From Mauremys mutica (taxonomy: Eukaryota > Chordata > Testudines > Geoemydidae): DNA of 64,000 nucleotides. Both the position numbers and the translations under genes were made by a program. This document shows, one piece after another, positions 13,151 through 33,486 of the stretch; the first letter of the stretch is position 1; the number at the start of each line of letters is the position of its first letter. The notes beneath the pieces were generated by a model. That model did not search any database and was not told the origin of the DNA. It saw only the letters and a list, made by a program, of their open reading frames with translations. Where the stretch lies: assembly GCF_020497125.1 (NCBI RefSeq), contig NC_059076.1, forward strand, positions 13,507,951 to 13,571,950, read 5' to 3'.

Positions 13151-13431
13151 CTTTAGGCAAACTAAGTGCCTTTTCCACTACCACCACCCAGGGGGCAACG
13201 TCAGAGCTGAGATAAGAGCACAGGAGTTAATCTATTTAGACTATAAACGTTACTTAGATTATAAACTGTGGGCCCCTGGAGGTGCTAACATAACACCAGT
13301 AAATAAGAACCAGCATTACTGGCTCTCCTTGCTCGGCCAGGATGCCTCTAGTCATTTTGACGTTACTAGTGCCTGAAAGTCTTCAAGATGAAATAGGATC
13401 ATTAAAATGAAAAAGTTGGGAGGATAACATC

Positions 13432-13437
13432 TTTATT
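13432..13437 (-). terminator. DCTN6: DCTN6 polyadenylation signal (AATAAA)
   Basis: TTTATT on the plus strand reads AATAAA on the minus strand, 338 bases 3' of the DCTN6 stop codon. It is the first canonical hexamer I noticed, giving a 3' UTR of roughly 350-370 bases. Confidence 0.55.
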
Positions 13438-13774
13438 AATAGCATAAAATAAGCTGTGAAATATTTTTTAATCATCTGCCCCTTTTGTGCCCCTTTGAAA
13501 GACAATTTCTGTCCTACATCACAGGAGTAACTGGGGATATAATTATCCAGAAGGAATTGTGTACAATATTATAACCAAGGCAACCGCCAATCAGACTTCA
13601 GAGCCAGATATTTTACTAAATATAAATAGTAAAAAACAAAAAAAGTTTTCTCCCAATGGAACACATGAGGAAAGATCAGCTACTTCCCGTGCGTATTGAG
13701 TGCTAGAAATGGAGGGAAAATTCCCAAATCAACTCATTTTGCAGATGAGGGAATGGTACTTGGGGGGAAAACTC

Positions 13775-24782
<11,008 letters not shown>

Positions 24783-25035
24783 CTTCCCCGATCGGCCAGC
24801 GACTGCTCGGCCTGCGCTCGGGGCGGGGGGGGGGGGGCTCTTGGCGTCAGCGCTCGATTGGCCTCCCTGGCCGGGGGAGGGGCGGGGGCGGGGGCGGGGC
24901 GGCTCAGGGGGTCGCTCTGCGCGCTCAGATAGGATGGGACAGGAAAGAAAGGATGTGGGCGTGGTCCCGCCCCTGGGCGGTGGGGGGATGGGGGCGGGGC
25001 CAGCCTAGCGCGTAGCCGGGCGGGGAGGGGCTGCG

Positions 25036-25915
25036 CGCGGTGCCCGGGAGGGGGCAGGCTGGGGGGTCCCTGGCAAGGAGGGGCTGTGGGGGTGCCCGGA
25101 AGGGGGGGGGCAGGCTAGGGGTCCCTAGCACGGAGGGGCTGTGCAGGGGGGGGCAGGCTGTGGGTCCCTGGCAGGGAGGGGCTGTGGGGGTGCCCGGAAG
25201 GGGGGTCAGGCTGGGGGTCGCTAGCAGGGAGGGGCTGTGCAGGGGACCCCTGGCAGGGAGGGGCTGTGGGGGTGCCCGGAAGGGGGGGCAGGCTGGGGGT
25301 ACCTAGCAGGGAGGGGCTGTGCAGGGGGGGCAGGCGGGGGGTCCCTGGCAGGGAGGGGCTGTGGGGGTGCCCGGAAGGGGGGGGCAGGCTAGGGGTCCCT
25401 AGCAGGGAGGGGCTGTGTAGGGGGGGCAGGCTGGGGGTCCCTGGCAGGGAGGGGCTGTGGGGGTGCCCGGAAGGGGGGGGCAGGCTAGGGGTCCCTAGCA
25501 CAGAGGGGCTGTGTAGGGGGGCAGGCTGGGGGTCCCTGGCAGGGAGGGGCTGTGGGGGTGCCCGGAAGGGGGGGCAGGCTGGGGGTCGCTAGCAGGGAAG
25601 GGCTGTGCAGGGGGTCCCTGGCAGGGAGGGGCTGTGGGGGTGCCCAGAAGGGGGGGGCAGGCTGGGGGTCCCTAGCAGGGAGGGGCTGTGCAGGGGGTCC
25701 CTGGCAGGGAGGGGCTGTGGGGGTGCCCAGAAGGGGGGGGCAGGCTGGGGGTCCCTAGCAGGGAGGGGCTGTGCAGGGGGTCCCTGGCAGGGAGGGGCTG
25801 TGGGGGTGCCCAGAAGGGGGGCAGGCTGGGGATCGCTAGCAGGGAGGGGCTGTGCAGGGGGCCCGGGAGGGGCCAGGCTGGGGGCCCCTGGCAGGGAGGG
25901 ACTGTGTGGGGGTGC
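25036..25915. repeat. G-rich minisatellite upstream of DCTN6 (82-98 bp composite unit)
   Basis: Units alternate GTCCCTGGCAGGGAGGGGCT plus GTGGGGGTGCCCGGAAGG with GTCCCTAGCAGGGAGGGGCT plus GTGCAGGGGG. The landmark CTGTGGGGGTGCC recurs at 25084, 25182, 25264 and 25359 (spacings 98, 82, 95). It is unrelated in sequence to the 47-bp repeat in intron 1. ORFs on both strands here are repeat artefacts. Confidence 0.88.
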
Positions 25916-26747
25916 CCAGCATGCTGCTCTGCAGCACCCCCTCTATCCTTCCCAGTCCCTGCCACGGTGCCCCTCTCCCTTTCTCACAAACGGGGTATTC
26001 CCACGTGAGCCCCATGGCTCAGGACTGCGCTGGGCTGCTCCTCCCAATGCTGGCCAAGGAGGAGCAGTGGTGAGGTGGACACTGCAGCCAGTACCGTCCT
26101 GTGCAAACAGTCCCTGGGGGGATGACAATGGGAACTGGGGCTGGAGCGATTCAGGGTAAGTCTATACTGCACCTGGCAGCAAGCCTCCCGCAGACTTGTG
26201 CTAGTGCTGCTGAAGCCAGCATGATAAAAATAGTGGGGATGTGGCAGCTTGGGCTCTCAAGCCCTCTGGGTCTGAGGTCAGTGGCTAGCCGAGTCTCTGC
26301 TGCAGCCACAACATCCACGCCACTATTTCTGGCATGCTAGCGGGAGTCTGTCTAGCTGGGCTGGGGACCCAATCCCAGCCACAGTGTAAACATACCCCAA
26401 GGGCTCAGGTGTTGCAGTGCTGTGTATAGAAACACCTAACTAAGCACCCTGCAGCCCAGCAGACTCCTCAGTCCCAAGTTAAGTGCTCAGTTCCCTGTAC
26501 AGTGCATGGGGAGAGAAAGGGATTTCCAACGGCCAGGACCAGGACGTTAACTTGGGAGCAGCCTAAACTGGTCATTAGGAAATGCCAAGGATGGGGGTGG
26601 GGCCTGAGCCCAAGGACAGTTGGTGCTGTATCTGCCTGGATTCACAGCTGTGAACCCTCTCCTGGAGTTAGGTGTGTCAGCTGTCAGGTCAGCCCTTTCT
26701 CACCAGAAAAAAAAGGGGTGGGGGAGGTGGTGTCCTCTCTTATAACC
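25916..26747. other. Intergenic, nothing recognised
   Basis: Ordinary-looking sequence between the minisatellite and a SINE. No exon or classified repeat seen. Confidence 0.3.
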
Positions 26748-26870
26748 AATAGCTCAGTGGTTATTGCACTCACCTGGACTGTCAGAGAGACAGGGTAAGT
26801 CCCTGCTCTGCCATTCTCTTGCATGCCAGGTGGGTGCCATAACCGTCAGGCTAGTGGGTTGGGACTCTCT
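26748..26870 (+). repeat. tRNA-derived SINE
   Basis: ATAGCTCAGTGGTTATTGCA resembles a tRNA A-box, and GGGTAAGTCCCTGCTCTGCC lies at B-box distance. The head is followed by an unrelated tail. It lacks a clear poly(A) or flanking repeat. Confidence 0.5.
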
Positions 26871-26886
26871 AAATCTCTCCTGTTGA

Positions 26887-28025
26887 TCATAGGATCTGAA
26901 ATGTAGGGCTGGAAGGGACCTTCAGAGGTCATTGCTTTCAGCTTCCTGTGCTGAGGTAGGACCAAGTAAACCCAGATTGTCTCTGATAGGTGTTTGTTCA
27001 ACCTGTTCTTAAAACCCTCCAGTGATGGGGATACAATCTCCCTTGGAAGCCTGTTCCAGAGCTTAACTACTCTTAGAGTTAGGAAATTTTTTCTAACATC
27101 TAACCTAAATCTCCTTCGATTGAGTCAACAATGTGATGCAGTTGAAAAGGCTAATATCATTCTCTGGTGTATTAACAGGAGTGTCAGACACAGGAGGTGA
27201 TTGTTCTGCTTTAGTTGGCACTGGTGAGGCCTCAGCTGGAGTACTGCATCCAATTCAGGGTGCTACGCTTCAGGAAATAGGTGGACAAATTGAAGAGAGT
27301 CCAGAGGAGAGCAACAAAAATGATAAAGGTTTCGAAAACCTGGCCTATGTGGAAAGATTAAAAAAGCCAGGCCTGTTTAGTCTTGAGAAAAGACGACTGA
27401 AGGGGAAGTGAAAACAGTTTTCAACTATGTTAAGAGCTGTTATAAAGAGGAAGCCATCAGTTGTTCTCCCGTGTGTGACACTCCTGTTAATACACCAGAG
27501 AATGATATTCGCCTTTTCAACAACTGCATCACATTGTTGACTCATTCATATGTGATCCAGTATATCCCCTGGATCATCCTTTTGAGCAGTACTACCACCT
27601 AGCCAGTTATTCTCCATTGTGTAGTTGTGCATTTGATTTTTCCTTCTTAAGTACTTTTCACTTGTCTTTATTTAATTTTATCTTGTTGATTTCAGATCAA
27701 TTCTCTAATTTGTCAGTTGTTTTGAATTCTAAATCTGTCTTCAACGTGCTCGCAACCTCTCCCAACTTTGTGTTATCTGCGTATTTTATAAGCATATTCT
27801 CCACTCCATTATCCAAGTAATTAATGAAAATATTAAATAGTATCAACCCAGGACTGGCCCCTGTCAGACCCCACTATAAACACCCGCTTAGTTTGACAGT
27901 GAACCATTGATAATTGCTCTTTCACCAGTTGCGCACTCCTAGTAATATTGTTAATAAACCTGTACTTCCTCGATAGGGACATTTAGAAACGGCAGCATTT
28001 CTAAAGCCACCTTGTCACCTGAATC
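26887..28025 (-). mobile_element. Old CR1 LINE copy with an internal inverted segment
   Basis: Read on the minus strand from 28025, decayed CR1 ORF2 pieces follow: a polymerase region (GPVLG, then FNIFIN and a YADN-type motif near 27785) and then QQCDAVVEKANIILWCINRS near 27545-27480. From 27465 to 27121 the CR1 sequence continues on the opposite strand, and at 27120-26887 it returns to the minus strand as the 3' end (LDIRKNFLT-like, then a CR1 tail). Many stops and indels make it non-functional. Confidence 0.65.
27121..27544. repeat. Inverted repeat inside the old CR1 (arms about 71 and 74 bp)
   Basis: 27121-27191 is nearly the reverse complement of 27471-27544, with one 3-base indel and two or three substitutions, around a 279-bp spacer. 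Both arms encode the same CR1 stretch (QQCDAV-EKANIILWCINRSV). Confidence 0.85.
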
Positions 28026-28807
28026 TTCTTTTGGAATCACCTTTTGTGGCAGCCTAGATGACACTGGCATTCACATTCATTCTGTGCAGTCGGTTGTTCT
28101 GATAGTGAAGTTATAATTTGCCAGAGAGGAAGCCCATGGTTGCTCCAATGCCCCTAGTTTGCGGTTTGCAAATATGTCAATGAGGTGTTATCTGTAAAGA
28201 CTGCAAATGAGGCTGCTGTAAGATAATGCTGAAACTTTTCTGTTACTGCCCAGACGAACGCTAGGCATTCCAATTTGAATGATTTGTATTTCCCGTCTTT
28301 CTTTTTTTTTTCTCAGATCTCTTTAAGCCCTGACTTGCATAAGCAGTAACTCACTCCTTGCCATCTTGTTCCTGAGCAAGAATAGCTCCCAATCCTTTGT
28401 TGCTGGCATCAATGTACACTCTAAAGGGTAGTTCATAATCTGGATATACCAGGATAGGTGGTTGCACTAGGGGAGATTTCAGTTCTTCAAATGCTGCACT
28501 ATGCACTCCATTTTACCTGGGCAGCTTTAGAAATTTTCTCACCTCCGGTGTTTCTCTTAGCAGTTCATTCAGTGGCAGAGCAACTTTAGCAAAGTGCTTA
28601 AGAAATCAACGATGATATCGGACAAATCCCAAGAACGTCTTGTACTGTAGCAGCAGGTACTGGCCACTCCTCTACCACTTTCCGTTTCTCTGGATCAGTA
28701 GCCACCCTGCAGAAGACACCGTATGTCCCAGATAGGTCAAATACCACATGCAAGTATTCCAAATGTTTCTCAAAGGATTTGGAATATACAGTGATGTCAT
28801 CTAGATA

Positions 28808-28987
28808 CACCTCTATCCCGATATAACACTGTCCTCAGGAGCCAAAAAATCTTACTGCGTTATAGGTGAAACCGCGTTATATCAAACTTGCTTTGATCCA
28901 CCGGAATGCGCAGCCCTGCCCCCCCGGAGCACTGCTTTATATCTGAATTCGCGTTATATTGGATCGCATTATATCGGGGTAGAGGTG
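28808..28987. mobile_element. 180-bp Tc1/mariner-type MITE inside the gypsy RT
   Basis: The termini are inverted (left CACCTCTATCCCGATATAAC, right GTTATATTGG... ending TATCGGGGTAGAGGTG) and flanked by TA (28806-28807 and 28988-28989). Removing the 180 bp plus one TA restores an open gypsy frame running straight into YLDDI, which confirms the boundaries and the TA target duplication. It has no coding capacity. Confidence 0.85.
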
Positions 28988-29199
28988 TATAATAAAATAG
29001 TATCAAAGTTCTCAGAGCCCAGGCAACGCTTTACCAATCTCTGAAATGTCCCCGGAGCACTACATAATCCAAATGACATTCTTGTAAATTCATAAAGTAC
29101 CACGAGTGTTACAAAGGCAGTTTTTTCTTGGTCTTCTGGCACCATGGGAAGAAACTTGCTGACATTAATGCCAGTAAGGAATCTTCAGTTCTAGGTAAG

Positions 29200-30878
29200 T
29201 GTAAGCTGGTGGTCGGGGCTCAACTCTCCGGCTGGCGGGAGGGGAGCCACACCGACTCGCTCCTTGTCCCCTCGAACTGGTGGGGCGGCAAGAAATCAGG
29301 GTTAGCCCTATCTTACATCTCAAGCCCTCTGGAGCAGGGGGCTGAACAACAATCAGTCTCAGTACCTTCAGGCCCTCTGGCTCAGGGCTGAATGGCCGTT
29401 CAATATAGGCCCCGGCCCTCTGGAGCAGGGGGCTGGGTAACAGCAATCGGTCTCAATAAGCCCAGGCCCTCTGGAGCAGGGGCTGGGCAACAGCAAACAG
29501 TCTCAATAAGCCCAGGCCCTCTGGAGCAGGGGGCTGGGTAACAGCAATCAGTCTCAATAGAAGCCCAGGCCCTCTGGAGCAGGGGGCTGGGCAACAGCAA
29601 TCAGTCTCAATAGAAGGTTCACAGGTTCAGACCCTCAGGCAGGGGCTGAACACAAGGCACCCAGTCAATTAGTGTAAGCCCAGGCCCTCAGTCAGGGCGG
29701 GGCAACAGCAGTTCAATATAAACCCCGGCCCTCTGGAGCAGGAGGCGGGGCCACAGCAGGCTATATAAGCCCAGGCCCTCTGGAGCAGGGGGCGGGGCCA
29801 CAGCAGGCTATATAAGCCCAGGCCCTCTGGAGCAGGGGGCTGGGTAACAGCAGTCAGTCTCAATAAGCCCAGGCCCTCTGGAGCAGGGGCTGGGCAACCA
29901 GCAGTCCAACACAGGCCCAGGCACTAGCTCAGGGCGGGGCAGCCACAAGAGGCAGGGCTCAGACCCTCAGGCAGGGCTGAGCAGCAGTTCAAGTCTATAA
30001 GCCCAGGCCCTAGCTCAGGGCAGGGCAGCAACACCGCAGTTCTAGCTCAGACCCTCAGGCAGGGGCTGAGCAGCAATAATAGTTCAGGGCTCAGGGGGCT
30101 CAGATCCTTGCAGCAGGAACTGAGCAGCAACAGGCATGTGCAAGCTTCAATGCCGGAGCGCTGGTTTGAGGAGGAGACTGCCACCCGTGAGTGGGGTGGC
30201 AGGGGGGACACAGGCCCACCCACTCCACTGTGTCCCAGCCCGGGGCCCTATTAGCGGCTAGCACGGCCGCTGGTCAGTGGGGTCCTGACCGAAACACACC
30301 GACATGGGCACCTCGGTGCCTATAGCCTGACAGGGGTCGGCTATCCCCGGGCTACATTCCATTTCCCCCTCTACCGGTACCTGCTCCTCGGTCACTGTGA
30401 ATTCGGACCAGTCCATCGGCATGGGGTCTGCAGGACCAGGGCTTGGGGGCAGGTCCGGCAACTCCTGCGGGAAGTCCGGCCCGGCTGCCTCCGATGGCTC
30501 CTCCGGATAACAGCAGGGCGGAAGCGGCGGCGGCTGCTCCTCCTCGTACCGGGCAGGAGGAAGTCCTAGCGGCTGCTCCGGGCTCCAATCCCGGGGAAGT
30601 TCCGCGGGTTCCTCGTCGTACTGGGCGCGGGGCAGTGGGGGCCAGTCCAGATCGCCGCCTCGGGTCCTAGAGGGTTCCCAGTCTGGAGCTCCCGCCGGTA
30701 CGTCTGCTCGCGGTGGTGGCTGGCTGCTGACTGAGCCCTGGCGTCCTCCTTTTCTACTTCCTGTCCCGCCCCTTGACTTCCGGGGGGCGGGGACAGGAAG
30801 TGGTGACTCAGCCCACTTGGGCATCTGGGAGGGGGCTCCCTCTGCTGGGCAGGAGGGGAGCCACACCGACTCGCTACA
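29200..30878. mobile_element. LTR-like insertion (possible solo LTR) in gypsy RT
   Basis: The insert begins TGTAAGC and ends GCTACA, the TG...CA ends of LTRs. It is flanked by a 5-bp direct repeat GTAAG (29195-29199 and 30879-30883). Gypsy RT coding resumes on both sides. A shorter direct repeat, AGGGGAGCCACACCGACTCG, occurs just inside both ends (about 29241 and 30852). The interior holds a 50-60-bp minisatellite and a GC-rich minus-strand open region. Without flanking gag/pol of its own, a solo LTR or short nonautonomous LTR element is the best reading. Confidence 0.6.
29310..30110. repeat. Minisatellite within the LTR-like insertion
   Basis: Repeating GGCCCTCTGGAGCAGGGG followed by CTGGGTAACAGCA or CTGGGCAACAGCA and CAATAAGCCCA, in units of roughly 45-60 bp with many variants. 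Later units degrade to CAGACCCTCAGGCAGGGGCT. The short minus-strand ORFs here (e.g. 29400-29600, 29669-29863) come from the repeat. Confidence 0.8.
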
Positions 30879-31904
30879 GTAAGGGATAGGTATTTTATGG
30901 GTGACTTGGTTCACTCTTCAGGAATCTACACAAAAGTGCAGTTTCCTATCTTTTGTCTTAACCAGCACAGTGGGCACAGCCCATAGACCGTGACCCTTAG
31001 CTTCCAGCACCTCTTTTATCCTTTTCTACGGCAGCTGATGCAAAGCGGGAGCAATTGCTCACAATCATTCCCTAACTGGAGGATGTACTGCGGTGGGTAT
31101 GGTGTCCAGTATCTGGGTGGCACACCTGAAATCCACAGGATGTTGTGAGAAAGCTTTTTCATGTTTCTTAATCAACTGTACTGCTCTGCAGATGCGGAAG
31201 GCATTCCCAAGTCTGTTTTCTCGGTCCAGGCGTATGGGTCTATCCCACCATCCTGGATCACTTGTCTGCAGGTATCCCACTTCCCCAAGCTGTTCCTCAG
31301 GCACCAAGGTGTCGTCCCTCCCAACCTATGCACATCAGATGCCTGGCCACATCCCAGGCAAATGCCTTAATCCCCGCACTACTGGGCATAATCAATAGCA
31401 GATCAGGCAGTTCAGGGTCTAAATCCTGTTGTGGAGCTAACTCTGGGAATATAACATCACCCTTCCCTAACATCACCTGCCATTGTCTATGCCCGGCATG
31501 ACTCCCACTCACCCTTCTGGTCATCTCCTGTAATGGACCACTGCTGGGCCCCTTTGCAGCACCGCTGATCCAGGGAATGCTGGACAGCAGGGGAAAGACA
31601 CCAATCAGCCCGAGGGACTGTGTAGTGCTCAAAGAGGGCACACAGCTATGACACCTTAACTCTGCGTTGCCTGGTTTGCCGATGTCTGTGTTTTGTTTGC
31701 TCTTGGAACGCTCACTTTTATCTGTGGGGATCTTTCCTCTGCATGTCCTGGTTTGCCAGCCTTTGAGTGGGGTAATAAACTGTCCTGCTGTGGGAGGAGC
31801 GCAGGGCAGTGCTGAGTGCCAGTTACCTCCCCTCCGTGGGGACAAAGTGATCCGTAGGTGAATGTGTAACCACTGTTAAACTGACCCTTAACTTACTGCA
31901 GCTG

Positions 31905-32014
31905 TAGGGTGACCAGAGAGCAAGTGTGAAGAATCGGGCCACTCTTTTCAGAGTAGGGGGTACAGGTGCCTATATAAGTCAAGGCCTCTAATACTGGGAC
32001 GTCTGGTCACCCTA
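31905..32014. mobile_element. 110-bp MITE related to 2042-2480
   Basis: Ends TAGGGTGACCAGA (31905-31917) and TCTGGTCACCCTA (32002-32014) are perfect inverted copies, 13 bp each. The interior is unrelated to the long hairpin element at 2042-2480, but the termini belong to the same family. Confidence 0.75.
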
Positions 32015-33240
32015 TATATATATGTGCACCTGGGGTTAGTGTTGGTGCAGGGTCCAGCTTTCAGAAATGCCTGACGGTTGCCCTGAAATTCCCAGTCCTG
32101 CAATTGTGTTACCACAGCAGGGATAGGAGCACCGGCACGTTTATTGCCCTGAAATGGCCTTTGGGGACCTCACAGACGGGAAGGCTCCTGTTCCATATTC
32201 TCATTTCTCACCTGCCATCCCTGCGTGTTGTGAATCCCCCATAGAAATGAAGGCCTGGCCTGGATGAGGGAAGCTGGGAACAGCCAGTTCCACTGGCATG
32301 TCCCCTCACCCCCTTCGAAGGCATAGTCATCACCACCACTTGGAGCTGAGGGATTCGGATGAAGCAGGACATCCAATATAGTTCTGTTACATGCAACAAA
32401 GCCAGCTGGCTAAATGTGTGTCCAGGCCTCAGATGTTCCTTGGAGCGAGGGACTCTCAGGACGGCTCTCGTGGGGAGCAGAACTACAGAACTGTCTGCAC
32501 CATGGCTGCTGGGTGTGCGGCTCTGGCCTGCACATTTTGGAGCTCTCTGCTATACATTTAGGTCAATGAAGTTACACACCTACACCATATTGAAGGTAAA
32601 CTGGCCAGGGATACAACCAAGGCTGCCGTGAATGACCCTGAGATCATGGGAAGGGAAAACCGGAACCTGACGCATCTCGGGGTGCATGCAAGGAGCTGTT
32701 GTGTCTCCGTATTGCTACTGAACTCCTGCAGCCTTGGCAGCAGGCCTAGCTCATTTGCTGTCTTTCCATTGGCTCCTCCATGCCCTTCCAACAGCTTGAA
32801 TGAGACGCCATCCAGCTGCAGGGGCGGGGGTATCAGAACACAGAGACAAAGCAAGTGCGACTGCCCTGCTTTAGTCATCGGATAATTGCTGAAGTCATTT
32901 CACCCATCGCCAAGGTGTTCCAATAGCTTGGTATTTAAGCTGCATGTTGGCAAAGAATGCTCGCTTATCTCTGCGTGTAACGCTCCCTCAGATCGAAAAG
33001 CAGGAGGTTGCTCAGGAACTTAGCAGCCCAAATATGAAGCAGCATGTTTTCCATGTGAACACAGGTCCTGGGGCGTAGGTACTTAGCAGAAATAGCATTT
33101 ACGAAAACAGAGAGAATATTTTCCTTTTCTTCTTGCATGTATCATGGTGTGCCAGGCCTCCCAGTTCAGATAACCTTGTTTCCTTAGCATGCTGGCTTTG
33201 CTCTCTGACAGACAAATTTACACTGCTTATCTGGGGGTTG
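32015..33240. other. Upstream flank of MBOAT4, nothing recognised
   Basis: A short TATATATA run follows the MITE. The rest contains no recognised exon or repeat. It may include distal regulatory DNA for MBOAT4, but I see no defined element. Confidence 0.3.
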
Positions 33241-33263
33241 GCTTTAACCCCGCCTTCCTGCCG

Positions 33264-33271
33264 CATATAAA
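33264..33271 (+). promoter_or_regulatory. MBOAT4: Putative MBOAT4 TATA box
   Basis: CATATAAA lies about 100 bases upstream of the MBOAT4 start codon, predicting a start site near 33295 and a 5' UTR of about 70 bases. There is no CpG island, which fits a tissue-restricted promoter. Confidence 0.5.
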
Positions 33272-33367
33272 CAGAAGGGGGAAAGACCCGAGTTTCAGTT
33301 CTTCATCCAGGTGCCCCAGGAACTGAAGACCATTGCAGAATTAACTCTCTGGAAAAGCAGGTTCTCA

Positions 33368-33486
33368 ATGGATTGGGGAAGTCCACTTGCTCCACACCCT
33401 ATAGCTTACTACCAGCTGGTTGCGTTTCCATTTGCCGTTTCCTTTCACTATCTCTGCACCTCTGGGTGTCTCTCGCTAAATGCCAG
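33368..33486 (+). CDS. MBOAT4: MBOAT4 coding exon 1
   Basis: Encodes 39 codons ([20 protein letters not shown], then [10 protein letters not shown]...) plus two bases of an Arg codon, then donor GTATGC. It contains the first hydrophobic segment. The CR1 copy begins only about 190 bases downstream. Confidence 0.9.

Larger units (their letters stand above)
28030..31845 (-). pseudogene. Degenerate Ty3/gypsy pol, interrupted by two younger insertions
   Basis: Read on the minus strand, gypsy polyprotein blocks appear in order. A pre-RT linker (HPVDFRCATQILDTIP, about 31190-31100) is followed by RT (TVLVKTKDRKLHFCVDSR, about 30985-30920; MSFGLCSAPGTFQRL, about 29085-29035; YLDDITVYSKSF, about 28806-28770). 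RNase H follows (FRVYIDASNKGLGAILAQEQ, about 28430-28370; a TDN/LANYNFTI-like region near 28200-28110). The YLDD residues are the polymerase metal-binding motif. Frameshifts, stops, a 180-bp MITE (28808-28987) and a 1.68-kb LTR-like insertion (29200-30878) split it. The gag/protease side (31297-31845) is only weakly recognisable. Such a pol would copy element RNA and process the hybrid; this copy cannot. Confidence 0.75.

Noticed and set aside
30258..30914. Minus-strand 218-codon Pro/Glu-rich ORF
   Set aside because: It begins in gypsy RT sequence and crosses the LTR-like insertion junction at 30878, so it is a chimera rather than a gene.
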